Positions 51,489 through 61,550 are shown, counted from the first letter of the stretch. The stretch: 64,000 nt of DNA from Collimonas humicola (GCF_018304945.1 NZ_JAGQEE010000001.1:1054001-1118000), one strand, 5' to 3'. A program made the numbers and translations. Notes: generated by a model not told the origin, from the sequence alone.

Positions 51489-53120
51489 GTGAAGCAATGG
51501 ACTATTCGACAACGGATGCTGGTCAGTTTTGGCGTGATCCTGCTGCTGATGGGCTTCATGGCGGCCGTCAGTTACGTGAAACTCCAGGCGATCGAGCACG
51601 AAACCAACAGCTTCCAGACCGACTCCATGCCCGGCCTGGAACTGAGCACGGGGATTCGCTCAACCTGGTTCCAAAGCTATCTGCTGGTGCTGCAGTCGAT
51701 TACCGTCGACATCCAGCCCGAGCAGCGCAAACGGGATCTGGCGACACTGCTCGCCGATAACGAGAAAATGGACAAGCTGGTCGCCGACTATGAGAAAACC
51801 ATTTTCGAAGCGCAGGACCGGCTCAATTTCAACGCCTTCAAGCAAGCGCGCGTTGGATACGCCAGTCTGATGGCGGAAGTGCTGCGGCTGGACGATAGCC
51901 AGAAGAATGCCCAGGCGCGCAGCCTGCTGATCGAACAGCTGGAGCCGGCCTGGCAGCGCGGCCGCGCCGCCGCCACCACATTGCGCGACTTCAACCAGCA
52001 GTCCGAGGTACGCTCAGTTGAAAAGATCGAAACCGCCGTGGTTGTGGCCAAGAGCACGCTGCTGGCCGCGCTGGCGATCGCCCTGATAGTGGCGCTGATT
52101 TGCGGCTTCTTCCTCTTGCGCGCAATCACGCGGCCGATGGAAGAACTGGTCGCGGCGCTGGAGGTGATCCGTTCAGGCGATTTGTCGCAACGCCTCAACC
52201 TGAATCGCCACGATGAATTCCAGGCGCTGGAAGTCGGCCTGAACCGCATGTCGGACGAGCTGACCGGCCTGGTGGGCCAGGCGCAGAAATCGGCGATCCA
52301 GGTCACCACCTCGGTGGTCGAGATTGCCGCTACCGCCAAGCAGCAGCAAGCCACCGCCAACGAAACCGCCGCCACCACCACCGAGATCGGCGCCACCTCG
52401 CGCGAAATCTATTCCACCTCGCGCGAACTGGTGAGCACCATGAATGAAGTTTCTTCCGGCGCGGAAGAAGCCGCGCGCCTGGGCGGCGCCGGCCAGGCCG
52501 GCCTGACGCAGATGGAAGACACCATGCACCACGTGATGGATGCGGCCGGCTCGGTCAACGCCAAGCTGGCCATCCTCAACGAGAAAGCCAGCAACATCAA
52601 CCAGGTGGTCACCACCATCACCAAGGTAGCGGGTCAAACCAACCTGCTGTCGCTGAACGCTGCCATCGAGGCGGAAAAAGCCGGCGAATACGGCCGCGGA
52701 TTTTCCGTGGTGGCGATCGAAATCCGCCGCCTGGCCGACCAGACCGCCGTCGCCACCTACGACATCGAGCAGATGGTCAAGGAAATCCAGTCCGCGGTCT
52801 CAGCCGGGGTGATGGGCATGGACAAGTTTTCCGAAGAAGTCCGGCGCGGCATCGCCGATGTGCAGAACGTCGGCGTCCAGCTGTCGCAGATCATCCATCA
52901 GGTGCAGGCGCTGACGCCGCGCTTCCAGTCCGTACATGAAGGCGTGCAGGCGCAGGCGGTAGGTGCGGAACAGATCAGCCAGGCATTGAGCCAATTGAGC
53001 GAAGCAGCCCAGCAGAGCGTCGAATCGCTGCGGCAGTCAAGCCAGGCGATCGACGAATTGACGTTGACGGCAAACGGCTTGCGCAACGGCGTATCGCGTT
53101 TCAAGCTGAAACCAGCCTGA
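51489..53120 (+). CDS. wspA: Methyl-accepting chemotaxis protein WspA
   Basis: 543 residues from GTG 51489, AGGAG upstream. Membrane helices at about 10-30 and 190-212 flank a periplasmic four-helix sensor; HAMP 212-265; cytoplasmic signalling domain with the hairpin EAEKAGEYGRGFSVVA. Detects surface contact or membrane perturbation in relatives and drives the Wsp kinase. First gene of a full wsp operon. Confidence 0.93.
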   Translation: MKQWTIRQRMLVSFGVILLLMGFMAAVSYVKLQAIEHETNSFQTDSMPGLELSTGIRSTWFQSYLLVLQSITVDIQPEQRKRDLATLLADNEKMDKLVADYEKTIFEAQDRLNFNAFKQARVGYASLMAEVLRLDDSQKNAQARSLLIEQLEPAWQRGRAAATTLRDFNQQSEVRSVEKIETAVVVAKSTLLAALAIALIVALICGFFLLRAITRPMEELVAALEVIRSGDLSQRLNLNRHDEFQALEVGLNRMSDELTGLVGQAQKSAIQVTTSVVEIAATAKQQQATANETAATTTEIGATSREIYSTSRELVSTMNEVSSGAEEAARLGGAGQAGLTQMEDTMHHVMDAAGSVNAKLAILNEKASNINQVVTTITKVAGQTNLLSLNAAIEAEKAGEYGRGFSVVAIEIRRLADQTAVATYDIEQMVKEIQSAVSAGVMGMDKFSEEVRRGIADVQNVGVQLSQIIHQVQALTPRFQSVHEGVQAQAVGAEQISQALSQLSEAAQQSVESLRQSSQAIDELTLTANGLRNGVSRFKLKPA

Positions 53121-53214
53121 AGCCGGACGCGCCAGGCTCATATAGCATGGGCCCGGGCTGCAAGCGACGATGGACATTTTGTGCACGCGCATCCAAGAAA
53201 AGATATCCCGCCAC

Positions 53215-53673
53215 ATGCTTTTTTTATTGTTCCAAATCGGCCAGGACCACTACGCACTGGATACCCGCCAGGTCGCGGTAGTGCTGCCGCTGGTCAAGCT
53301 GAAACAGATGCCGGCGACGGCGCCGTGGGTGGCTGGCGTGTTCACCTTTCGCGGCAGCTCGGTGCCGGTGATCGACCTGAGCCAGCTGGCGATCGGCAAG
53401 CCGTCGCGGCAACGCCTGAGCACCCGCATCGTGCTGGTGCACTATCCGGCGCCGGGACCGGATAGCCGCCTGCTCGGCCTGGTGCTGGAAAAGGCCAGCG
53501 AGATCATGCGCCGCGCGCCGTCGGAATTCCGCGACAGCGGCCTGGATCATGGCGATGCCCCCTATCTGGGCCCGGTCACAGACGATGCGCGCGGCCTGAT
53601 CCAGTCGGTGCAGGTGCAGGATCTGCTGCCGCCGGAAGTGCGCGCGCAATTGTTTCCAGGCATGGAGAAATAA
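53215..53673 (+). CDS. wspB: CheW-like coupling protein WspB
   Basis: 152 residues from ATG 53215, where homology to CheW begins (MLFLLFQIGQDHYALDTRQV); an ATG at 53170 adds 15 residues without a better ribosome binding site. CheW domain only (VFTFRGSSVPVIDLSQLA). Links WspA to the kinase WspE. Its stop overlaps the wspC start (TAATG). Confidence 0.88.
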   Translation: MLFLLFQIGQDHYALDTRQVAVVLPLVKLKQMPATAPWVAGVFTFRGSSVPVIDLSQLAIGKPSRQRLSTRIVLVHYPAPGPDSRLLGLVLEKASEIMRRAPSEFRDSGLDHGDAPYLGPVTDDARGLIQSVQVQDLLPPEVRAQLFPGMEK

Positions 53674-54917
53674 TGCCGCTGGCAAAATTCGAATCCATGC
53701 TGAAACGCACCATGGGCCTGGATATCCAGTCCATAGGCCGGCCCATGCTCGAACGCGCGCTGCAGGAACGGCAAGGCAGCTGCGGCGTGGCCGATCTTGA
53801 CGCCTACTGGCTGCTGCTGCAGATGTCCGAGCAGGAGCAGCTGCAGCTGATCGAATCCGTGATCGTGCCGGAGACCTGGTTCTTCCGCAATCGCGAAGCG
53901 TTCCAGGAAATGGTCCAGCTGCAGCAGCGCTGGCCGCGCCTGATCAGCGCCAGCCAGCCGCTGCGCATCCTCAGCCTGCCCTGCTCTACCGGCGAAGAAC
54001 CGTACTCGATCGCCATGGCCCTGCTCGATGCAGGCGTGCCGCCGCAGCATTTCCAGATCGATGCGATCGACATCAGCCCGCAATCGCTGCATGTGGCGCG
54101 CCAAGCCGTGTACGGCAAGAATTCGTTTCGCGGCGAATACCTGAGTTTCCGCGACCGCTACTTTGCGCTCAATGAACAAGGCTATGCACTGTCCGAGACG
54201 GTGCGGCAGCAGGTCCGGTTCGCGCAAAGCAATCTGTTCGCAGCCGACCTGCTCGCCGGGCAAGCCCCTTATGACATCATCTTTTGCCGCAATCTGCTGA
54301 TCTATTTCGATCGCGCCACCCAGCATCAGGCGGTGACCATCCTGATCCGGCGGCTCGCGCCGGAAGGCCTGGTGTTCGTCGGTCCGGCTGAAAGCGCCTT
54401 GATGATGCTGCACGAGCTGACGCCGATCAAGGCGCCGATGGCCTTCGCTTTCCGGCAAGGAGCGCCGAAACCGGAAGTCGCCAGGACGGCAGCACCGCCC
54501 CTTGCCGCCTATGTTCCGCAAACTCAAGTGCGGACGCCCAGGGCAGCGGTGACGCGGACCGCCCAGGCCAGGCCAGCCGCCGGCAGCGCCGCCCAGCAGC
54601 AGTCGCCAGTGAGCCTGACGGCGGCGCAACTGCTGGCTGACCAAGGCAAGTTGAGCGAGGCCGCCGCCCTGTGCGAACAATTCATCAGGCAGCACGGCGC
54701 TTCGGCCGCCGCTTACTATCTGATGGCGGTCATCCATGACGCGGCGGACCGCAAACAGGCCGCCGCCGACTGCTATCGCAAAGCCTTGTACCTGGAGCCG
54801 AGCCACGCCGATGCCATGACGCACCTGGCAGCCCTGCTGCAAACCATGGGCGACCACGCCGGCGCCAAGCTGTTGCAGCAGCGCGCGCGGCGCTCGACCG
54901 AAAACAATCCGTCCTGA
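53673..54917 (+). CDS. wspC: CheR-type methyltransferase WspC with TPR
   Basis: 414 residues. CheR N-terminal helical and catalytic domains (ILSLPCSTGEEPYSIAM as the SAM motif; IIFCRNLLIYF as motif IV), a proline/alanine linker, then a TPR-like tail (AADCYRKALYLEPSHADAMT). Methylates glutamates of WspA, keeping the system active; opposed by WspF. Confidence 0.92.
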   Translation: MPLAKFESMLKRTMGLDIQSIGRPMLERALQERQGSCGVADLDAYWLLLQMSEQEQLQLIESVIVPETWFFRNREAFQEMVQLQQRWPRLISASQPLRILSLPCSTGEEPYSIAMALLDAGVPPQHFQIDAIDISPQSLHVARQAVYGKNSFRGEYLSFRDRYFALNEQGYALSETVRQQVRFAQSNLFAADLLAGQAPYDIIFCRNLLIYFDRATQHQAVTILIRRLAPEGLVFVGPAESALMMLHELTPIKAPMAFAFRQGAPKPEVARTAAPPLAAYVPQTQVRTPRAAVTRTAQARPAAGSAAQQQSPVSLTAAQLLADQGKLSEAAALCEQFIRQHGASAAAYYLMAVIHDAADRKQAAADCYRKALYLEPSHADAMTHLAALLQTMGDHAGAKLLQQRARRSTENNPS

Positions 54918-55010
54918 CATGAACCCAGCCCTGAAACCCACCCCGCCACGCAGCTGCCGATCCATGGCGCCCGCCGCTAGCCGCGGCAGCTACCATTGGC
55001 GCTGCCTGCC

Positions 55011-55703
55011 ATGAACAACGCCGCAAAGCACCCTGCCGGCGATATCGCCATGCCAGTGATCGACGATTGCTGGAACCGCATCGGCGTGCGCGGCGACGGT
55101 TCCTGCGAAAAGCTGGCGCAGCATATCGACTGCCGCAATTGTCCGGTGCATGCGCGCGCCGCGGCCGAACTGCTGGACCGCTTGCAGGTGGAACAGATGA
55201 CGGACGGCTGGAGCGAGCAGGCCGAGCCGGCGCAGGAGCAAAGCGCCGACCTCACTTCATGGCTGCTGTTCCGCATTGGCGAAGAGTGGCTGGCGCTGCC
55301 CACTGCATTGCTGGAGGAAATCACCGAATTGCGCGGCATCCATGGCCTGCCCCATCGTAAGAATGCCGTCGTGCTCGGCATTGCCAATATCCGCGGCGCC
55401 CTGGTGACCTGCATCTCGCTGGCAGCCATGCTCGGCATCGCCGCCGACGGCGCGACAGCGGCGCGCCAGGAACTGCTGCGCCGCATGCTGATCGTCAGGC
55501 GCAATGGCCAGACCACCGCCTTCACTGCCGACGAAGTGCATGGCACCTTGCGCGTCGCAGTCTCCGAGCAGCAGCCGGTGCCGACCACGCTGACCCGCGC
55601 CGCCGGCCATTTCACCTACGCCTTGATCCAGTGGAACGGCCATAGCGTCGGCCTGCTGGACCAGGAACTGCTGTTCCACACGTTGGATCGGAGCCTGGCA
55701 TGA
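55011..55703 (+). CDS. wspD: CheW-like coupling protein WspD with N-terminal cysteine cluster
   Basis: 230 residues from ATG 55011 (TTG at 54996 possible; no strong ribosome binding site for either). The front carries C20, C32, C41 and C44 (DCWNRIGVRGDGSC, HIDCRNCPVHARAAAELLDR), a C-x11-C-x8-C-x2-C arrangement. CheW domain from about 80 (FRIGEEWLALPTALLEEITE, GIANIRGALVTCISLAAMLG). Second coupling protein of the Wsp complex, ending in an ATGA overlap with wspE. Confidence 0.9.
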   Translation: MNNAAKHPAGDIAMPVIDDCWNRIGVRGDGSCEKLAQHIDCRNCPVHARAAAELLDRLQVEQMTDGWSEQAEPAQEQSADLTSWLLFRIGEEWLALPTALLEEITELRGIHGLPHRKNAVVLGIANIRGALVTCISLAAMLGIAADGATAARQELLRRMLIVRRNGQTTAFTADEVHGTLRVAVSEQQPVPTTLTRAAGHFTYALIQWNGHSVGLLDQELLFHTLDRSLA

Positions 55704-57970
55704 ACGCCGACGACATGCGCGATGCCTCGATGCTGGACCTGTTCCGGCTGGAGGTAGAGACCCAGGCGCAAGTGATGAGCAGCGGCCTGCTGGCGATCGA
55801 ACGCAGCGCTTCGCCGCAGGAGTTGGAAGCTTGCATGCGCGCCGCCCACTCGATCAAGGGAGCGGCGCGGATTGTCGGCATCCAGGCCGGCGTCGACGTC
55901 ACGCACGTGATGGAAGACTGTTTCGTTTCGGCGCAACAAGGCAAGATCCAGCTCGGCCCGCGCCGCATCGACCAGTTGCTGCGCGGCGTCGACCTGCTGC
56001 AACGGATTGCCGTGAGCGCGGAAGACCTGCAGCTGTGGCAAGCCGGCGATGGCCGCAAGGAAATCGACGCCTTTCTGCAGGGCTTGCAAAACAGCCTGCT
56101 ACAAGCCGACGACAGCGTCCGCGCAACGCCAAGCGCGCCGGCGGCCGCACCCGGCGAACTGCCGCTTGCCGGCGAGTTGCAGCAACAGCAACAGCAACTG
56201 CAGGACAAGGCCGAAAGCGCCGACCGCATGCTGCGGGTCACCGCCGCGCACCTGAACCAGCTGGTCAGCCTGTCCGGCGAATCGCTGGTGGAGTCGCGCT
56301 GGCTGCCGGCCTTCAACGAATCCTTGCTGCGCCTCAAGCGCCAGCAGCAAGGCGCGGCGCAGGCGCTGGAAGCATTGCACGACACGCTGCGCGAAAACGG
56401 CCTGGCTGCCGCCCTATTCACGGCCTTGCAAGATTCCCGGCAGCAGGTCGACGCCTGCCAGAAAATGCTGACGGAGCGACTGGCCGAACTGGAATCCTTT
56501 GAGCGCCGCAACAGCAGCCGCGCGCAACGGCTGTACGACCAGGCGCTGGCCTGCCGCATGCGGCCGTTCGCCGATCGCGTGGTCGGCTACGACCGCATGG
56601 TGCGCGATCTCGGGCGCAGTCTCGGCAAGCAGGTCCGGCTGGAAATCAGCGGCGAGACCACCCAGGTCGACCGCGATATCCTGGAACAGCTGGATGCGCC
56701 GCTGGTGCATTTGCTGCGCAATGCGCTCGATCACGGCATCGAGCCGGCGCAGCAGCGACATGCTGCCGGCAAAGCCGAGGAAGGCGTGATCAGCCTGACC
56801 GCGCGCCACCATGCCGGCCTGCTGCAGATCACCGTCAGCGACGACGGCGGCGGCATCGATCTTGAACAGCTGCGCGCCAGCATTGTGGCGCGCAGCCTGG
56901 TCGACAACGCCACCTCGGCGCGCCTGAGCGACGCCGAACTGCTGCACTTCCTGCTGCTGCCCGGCTTCAGCATGCGCGACACGGTTACCGAAATCTCGGG
57001 ACGCGGGGTCGGCCTGGATGTGGTGCACAACATGCTCAAGCGCATGCGCGGCACCATCCAGATTTTCAGCGAAAGCGGCCGCGGCATGCGTTTCCAGCTG
57101 CAGCTGCCGCTGACCTTGTCGCTGGTGCGCAGCCTGCTGGTCAGCATCGGCGGCGAACCTTACGCCTTCCCGCTGGCCTATGTGAACCGCACCATGGTGC
57201 TGGACAAGACGCAGATCGAAATGCTCGAAGGCCGCCAGCACTTCAGCTTTGAGGAGCGGCAGATCGGCCTGGTTGCCGCCAGCCAGATCTTGCAAAGCGG
57301 CGAGAGCGCTGCCGGTGATGACGGCATCGCGCTGGTGGTGATCGGCGACATGAGCCAGACTTACGGCCTGCAGGTCGACCGCCTGCTGGGAGAGCACATG
57401 CTGGTGGTGCAGCCGCTGGACGCGCGGCTGGGCAAGATCAAGGATGTCGCGGCGGCGGCGCTGATGGAAGACGGCACGCCGGTATTGATACTGGATGTCG
57501 AGGACATGCTGCATTCGGTCGACAAGCTGATCGCCCACGGCCAGCTCGACAAAATCCACGACGGCGGCAGCCAGCAGCAGCTGCAGGCCAGCAAGCGGGT
57601 GCTGGTGGTCGACGACTCGCTCACCGTGCGCGAACTGGAACGCAAGCTGCTCAGCAGCCGCGGCTATACGGTCAGGATCGCGGTGGACGGCATGGATGGC
57701 TGGAACGCCTTGCGCAGCGAACCGTTCGACCTGGTGATCACCGATATCGACATGCCGCGCATGGACGGCATCGAATTGGTAACATTGATCAAGAGCAACC
57801 TGCAGCTGAAAGCGATTCCGGTGATGATCGTTTCCTACAAGGACCGCCAGGAAGATCGCCAGCGCGGACTGGAAGCCGGCGCCGACTACTATCTGGCCAA
57901 GGCCAGCTTCCATGACGAGACCTTGCTGGAGGCGGTCGAGGACCTGATCGGCGCAGCCCATGACGCCTAG
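55700..57970 (+). CDS. wspE: Hybrid CheA-like histidine kinase WspE
   Basis: 756 residues. HPt with the phospho-His50 in MRAAHSIKGAARIVG; dimerisation, ATPase (HLLRNALDHGIEPAQQR, VSDDGGGIDLEQL, ISGRGVGLDVVHNMLKRM) and CheW-like domains; receiver at the end with the phospho-Asp in LVITDIDMPRMDG. Phosphorylates WspR (activation) and WspF (shut-off). One HPt only, as in Pseudomonas WspE. Confidence 0.94.
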   Translation: MNADDMRDASMLDLFRLEVETQAQVMSSGLLAIERSASPQELEACMRAAHSIKGAARIVGIQAGVDVTHVMEDCFVSAQQGKIQLGPRRIDQLLRGVDLLQRIAVSAEDLQLWQAGDGRKEIDAFLQGLQNSLLQADDSVRATPSAPAAAPGELPLAGELQQQQQQLQDKAESADRMLRVTAAHLNQLVSLSGESLVESRWLPAFNESLLRLKRQQQGAAQALEALHDTLRENGLAAALFTALQDSRQQVDACQKMLTERLAELESFERRNSSRAQRLYDQALACRMRPFADRVVGYDRMVRDLGRSLGKQVRLEISGETTQVDRDILEQLDAPLVHLLRNALDHGIEPAQQRHAAGKAEEGVISLTARHHAGLLQITVSDDGGGIDLEQLRASIVARSLVDNATSARLSDAELLHFLLLPGFSMRDTVTEISGRGVGLDVVHNMLKRMRGTIQIFSESGRGMRFQLQLPLTLSLVRSLLVSIGGEPYAFPLAYVNRTMVLDKTQIEMLEGRQHFSFEERQIGLVAASQILQSGESAAGDDGIALVVIGDMSQTYGLQVDRLLGEHMLVVQPLDARLGKIKDVAAAALMEDGTPVLILDVEDMLHSVDKLIAHGQLDKIHDGGSQQQLQASKRVLVVDDSLTVRELERKLLSSRGYTVRIAVDGMDGWNALRSEPFDLVITDIDMPRMDGIELVTLIKSNLQLKAIPVMIVSYKDRQEDRQRGLEAGADYYLAKASFHDETLLEAVEDLIGAAHDA

Positions 57971-58107
57971 ACTGCTGCATCGAGCGCCTATTTTTCTCCA
58001 AAAAACCTGATGAACGCGTGTATATTTTCAGTCATTCAATGTTACCTGTTGAGTAGCAAGCCTTACCGGCGCGATGACACACGTTTTTAGCAAAGGAATC
58101 CTGGATA

Positions 58108-59172
58108 ATGAAAATAGGTATCGTCAACGATGCCCCGATTGCGGTGGAAGCGCTGCGCCGCACGCTGGCGCTGCGGCAGGACCACGAAATCATCTGGATT
58201 GCGGAGGACGGCAGGCGCGCCATCGAGTTGTGCGCCTGGCAAGTGCCGGACCTGATCCTGATGGACCTGATGATGCCGGTGCTGGATGGCGTGGGTGCCA
58301 CCCGCCACATCATGGCCCATACGCCGTGCGCGATCCTGGTGGTCACCGGCGACGTCGGCGCCAACGTCTCGGCGGTGTACGACGCCATGGCCTACGGCGC
58401 GCTCGATGCGATCGACACCCCAAGCACCCTGGCCGGCCATCCGCGCAACGGCGTCAATTCCCTGCTGGCCAAGATCGATTCGATCGAAAAGCTGATCAAC
58501 CAGCGCCAGGCCGCGCCCGAGATCGCGGCGGCCCCGGAGACATCGGCCGCAGCCCCGGCCAGGCCTGCCGCTGCGCCGCGCAAGCCGTCGCCGCTGGCGC
58601 CAAATTCCAAGTACCTGGTCGCCATCGGCGCCTCTGCCGGCGGCCCGGCGGCGCTGGCAACCCTGCTGTCGCAGCTGCCGGCGGATTTTCCGGCGGCGCT
58701 GGTGGTGGTGCAGCATGTCGACGCCCAGTTCGCGGCCGGCATGGCCGAGTGGCTGGGCAGCCAGTCGAAACTGCCGGTGCGGCTGGCGCTGGCGGGAGAC
58801 AGCCCTGTCCCGGGTACCGTATTATTGGCCGGGACCGACGACCATTTGCGCCTGACCCGGCCGTTTCAGCTGGGTTACACCGAACAGCCGAGCGGCTATC
58901 CGTACCGGCCCTCGATCGATGTATTTTTCCAGAGCGTGGTAGAGGCATGGGCCGGCAAGGCGATCGGCATCCTGCTGACCGGCATGGGCCGGGATGGCGC
59001 GCTGGGCCTGAAAGCCATGCGCGACAAGGGTTACTACACGATCGCCCAGGATCGCGATTCGAGCGCAGTATATGGCATGCCGAAGGCGGCGGCGCAGCTC
59101 AATGCCGCCGACGCTATCCTGCCGGTGAACAGGATTGCAGACAAGCTGGTCAGTCTCATCGGCAAGCAGTAG
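58108..59172 (+). CDS. wspF: CheB-type methylesterase WspF
   Basis: 354 residues; AAAGGAATCCTGGATA before the ATG. Receiver with Asp53 in LILMDLMMPVLDG, an alanine/proline linker, and a CheB domain with Ser in IGASAGGPAALATLL, His in VVVQHVDAQFAAG and Asp in LLTGMGRDGALGL. Demethylates WspA and terminates signalling; loss of WspF gives wrinkly, high c-di-GMP colonies in Pseudomonas. 137-bp gap after wspE, so it may have its own promoter. Confidence 0.93.
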   Translation: MKIGIVNDAPIAVEALRRTLALRQDHEIIWIAEDGRRAIELCAWQVPDLILMDLMMPVLDGVGATRHIMAHTPCAILVVTGDVGANVSAVYDAMAYGALDAIDTPSTLAGHPRNGVNSLLAKIDSIEKLINQRQAAPEIAAAPETSAAAPARPAAAPRKPSPLAPNSKYLVAIGASAGGPAALATLLSQLPADFPAALVVVQHVDAQFAAGMAEWLGSQSKLPVRLALAGDSPVPGTVLLAGTDDHLRLTRPFQLGYTEQPSGYPYRPSIDVFFQSVVEAWAGKAIGILLTGMGRDGALGLKAMRDKGYYTIAQDRDSSAVYGMPKAAAQLNAADAILPVNRIADKLVSLIGKQ

Positions 59173-59237
59173 CGGCAAGCAATAACAGCAAACAATAACA
59201 AACCAGAGCAACACTGAGTTCAGATACGGAGCAAGTC

Positions 59238-60251
59238 ATGTATAACGAATTAAATCTCGACACCGACCAGCCGCCAGACGACTATCCGGTGATGGTGCTG
59301 CTGGTGGACGATCAGGCCATGGTGGGCGAAGCCGTGCGGCGCGCATTGGCCAACCAGATCAACATCGACTTCCATTACTGCGCCCATCCCGACGAAGCCA
59401 TCGAAGCCGCGCAAAGAACCCGGCCCACGGTGATCCTGCAGGACCTGGTGATGCCCGGCATCGACGGCCTGACCCTGGTGCGCCAGTATCGCGCCAATGC
59501 GGCCACCCGCAACGTCCCTATCATCGTGCTCTCGACCCGCGAAGACCCGGCGGTCAAGAGCGCAGCGTTCACCGCCGGCGCCAACGACTATCTGGTGAAA
59601 CTTCCCGACACCATCGAACTGGTGGCGCGCATCCGCTATCACTCGCGTTCCTATGTCAATCTGCTGCAGCGCGACGAAGCCTACCGCGCGCTGCGGCAGA
59701 GTCAGCAGCAGCTGCTGGAAACCAACCTGGAACTGCAGCGCCTGACCAATTCCGACGGCCTCACCGGGCTCGCCAACCGCCGCTATTTCGACGAATATTT
59801 CGGCGCCGAATGGAAGCGCGCCGAACGCGAGCAAAGCCCGCTGTCGCTGCTGATGATCGATGTCGACGATTTCAAGCTGTACAACGATACCTACGGCCAC
59901 CTGGCAGGCGACACCGCGCTCAAGCAGGTAGCGGAAAGCATAGGCACTTTCGCCAGGCGGCCGACCGATCTGGCGGCGCGCATCGGCGGCGAAGAATTTG
60001 TGCTGGTGCTGCCGTCCATGTCGCGCGAGAACATGGAGGGCCAGGCCGACAAACTGCAGGCGGCAGTGCACGCGCTGGGCATCGCGCACGTCACCTCCAA
60101 CAACGACGCCCGTGTCACCATCAGCATCGGCGGCGCCAGCATGGTGCCGCAACGCGGCAGTTCGCAGGAAAAGCTGGTGGAAGCCGCCGACCAGGCCCTG
60201 TACCGCGCCAAGCGCGGCGGCAAGAACCGGGTCGAGATCGCCCAGGAGTAA
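59238..60251 (+). CDS. wspR: Response regulator diguanylate cyclase WspR
   Basis: 337 residues. Receiver with phospho-Asp69 in VILQDLVMPGIDG, a coiled helix (RQSQQQLLETNLELQRLTNS), and a GGDEF domain with IGGEEF. An inhibitory site R-P-T-D lies five residues before GGEEF, so feedback by c-di-GMP is retained. Makes c-di-GMP when phosphorylated by WspE and promotes biofilm. Completes the wspABCDEF-R set. Confidence 0.95.
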   Translation: MYNELNLDTDQPPDDYPVMVLLVDDQAMVGEAVRRALANQINIDFHYCAHPDEAIEAAQRTRPTVILQDLVMPGIDGLTLVRQYRANAATRNVPIIVLSTREDPAVKSAAFTAGANDYLVKLPDTIELVARIRYHSRSYVNLLQRDEAYRALRQSQQQLLETNLELQRLTNSDGLTGLANRRYFDEYFGAEWKRAEREQSPLSLLMIDVDDFKLYNDTYGHLAGDTALKQVAESIGTFARRPTDLAARIGGEEFVLVLPSMSRENMEGQADKLQAAVHALGIAHVTSNNDARVTISIGGASMVPQRGSSQEKLVEAADQALYRAKRGGKNRVEIAQE

Positions 60252-60266
60252 ATCCGGCAAGAGCGG

Positions 60267-60293
60267 GCAGCCTGGATCGGCAACCCAGGCTGC
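60267..60293. terminator. Hairpin between convergent wspR and PepSY genes
   Basis: Perfect 9-bp stem GCAGCCTGG / CCAGGCTGC with a 9-nt loop in the 48-bp gap. No T-run, so it may be a bidirectional weak terminator or mRNA 3'-end stabiliser. Confidence 0.5.
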
Positions 60294-60299
60294 GCTGCC

Positions 60300-61541
60300 T
60301 CAGGCGGCCCGCGCCCGTCCTGCCGGCGCTGCATGGCGCGCCGCCAGCATGCGCGCACGGCGCTTGCGGGCCCAGATGATGACGCCGGTCACGCTCAATA
60401 TCGCCACCGCCAGCCCCAGCAGCGAAATCATGATGCGCCCGCCGAGGCCGAGGATGCGCCCCGAATGCAGGGGAAACTGCACCTGCATGAACAGATCGCC
60501 GGCACTGCCGGTGCCTGGAATCTTGGCGCCGGCGGCATGCCCATCCGCGGCATCGAAATACAGCCAGGCGTTGCCCAGCCCGAGATCGCCATGATCGTTG
60601 CCGGCTTCAAAGAAACCGACGCCATACAAACCGAACGCTGATGAATAAAACACGCCGCCGGCCGGCAAGGTCCAGCCGCGCCACTGCGCCTCCTGGGCTG
60701 CCAGCGCCATCACCTGTTCACGGCTGACGCCGGCTTCGGCCTTGGCTGCCTGCGCCGGCGACAGCGGCGTGCGGGTGTCAAACGCGTTCGGGGTCAGGCT
60801 CGACAGCGCCAGCACGATGGGACGCACCAGCGGCCGTTCAAGATTCATCGACACCGAAGTGACGGCCAGGATCAGCAACAGGATCCAGAGCCAGACGCCG
60901 CCGGACCGATGCAGGTCGAAATTCAGTTTGTGGCCGCCCTGGCGCCAGCGGAAGGCGAAGGATTTGCGCCAGCTGCGCCAGTTAGGGAAAGAAAGCCAGA
61001 GCGCGATGAAACAGTCGAGCGTCCACACCACGCCGATGATGCCCATCAGCCAGACGCCGAGCTCGACGCCGCCGAGCTCCGGCAAATGCATGGTGTAGTG
61101 CAGCTTGTAGAGGAATGGCAACAGATTTTCGCGCTCCAGGGACAAGGCGCCCCACATGCGCCTGCCCTGTATTTCCGCGGTCACCGGATCGACGGCGATC
61201 TGGTTGAAGCCAAGGTCGTAAGGCAGGCCGCTGGCAGGATTCAGGCGCCCTGCCACCATCATGCTGCTGGTGCGGCCAGGCTCGCTTTCGCTCATCACGT
61301 AAGTGACACGCAAGCGCCGGTCCTGCGCTTCCACACGGTTCGCCAGCTCCAGCCCCGGCAGCACCGGACCGGGAGACTGCTGCGCGGCGCTGCGGGCATG
61401 GAACAGCTGCGGATTGAGCCAGGCGTCCAGCTCATGGTCCCAGGAAATGACGGCGCCGGTCGCGCCGGCGATGAACAGGAACAGCGCGGCAGCCAGGCCG
61501 AACCAGCGGTGCACCATCACCAGGAGAGGACGCAGAACCAT
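60300..61541 (-). CDS. PepSY-associated membrane protein of an iron-uptake locus
   Basis: 413 residues. N-terminal helix VHRWFGLAAALFLFIAGATG, two PepSY regions and further membrane segments (GVWLWILLLILAVTSVSMNL), ending in a basic RKRRARMLAAR tail. PiuB/FoxB-type protein, thought to reduce or handle ferri-siderophore in the periplasm. Starts 9 bp after the TonB receptor stops, so same transcript. Confidence 0.85.
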   Translation of the reverse strand: MVLRPLLVMVHRWFGLAAALFLFIAGATGAVISWDHELDAWLNPQLFHARSAAQQSPGPVLPGLELANRVEAQDRRLRVTYVMSESEPGRTSSMMVAGRLNPASGLPYDLGFNQIAVDPVTAEIQGRRMWGALSLERENLLPFLYKLHYTMHLPELGGVELGVWLMGIIGVVWTLDCFIALWLSFPNWRSWRKSFAFRWRQGGHKLNFDLHRSGGVWLWILLLILAVTSVSMNLERPLVRPIVLALSSLTPNAFDTRTPLSPAQAAKAEAGVSREQVMALAAQEAQWRGWTLPAGGVFYSSAFGLYGVGFFEAGNDHGDLGLGNAWLYFDAADGHAAGAKIPGTGSAGDLFMQVQFPLHSGRILGLGGRIMISLLGLAVAILSVTGVIIWARKRRARMLAARHAAPAGRARAA

Positions 61542-61550
61542 GATGTTCTC

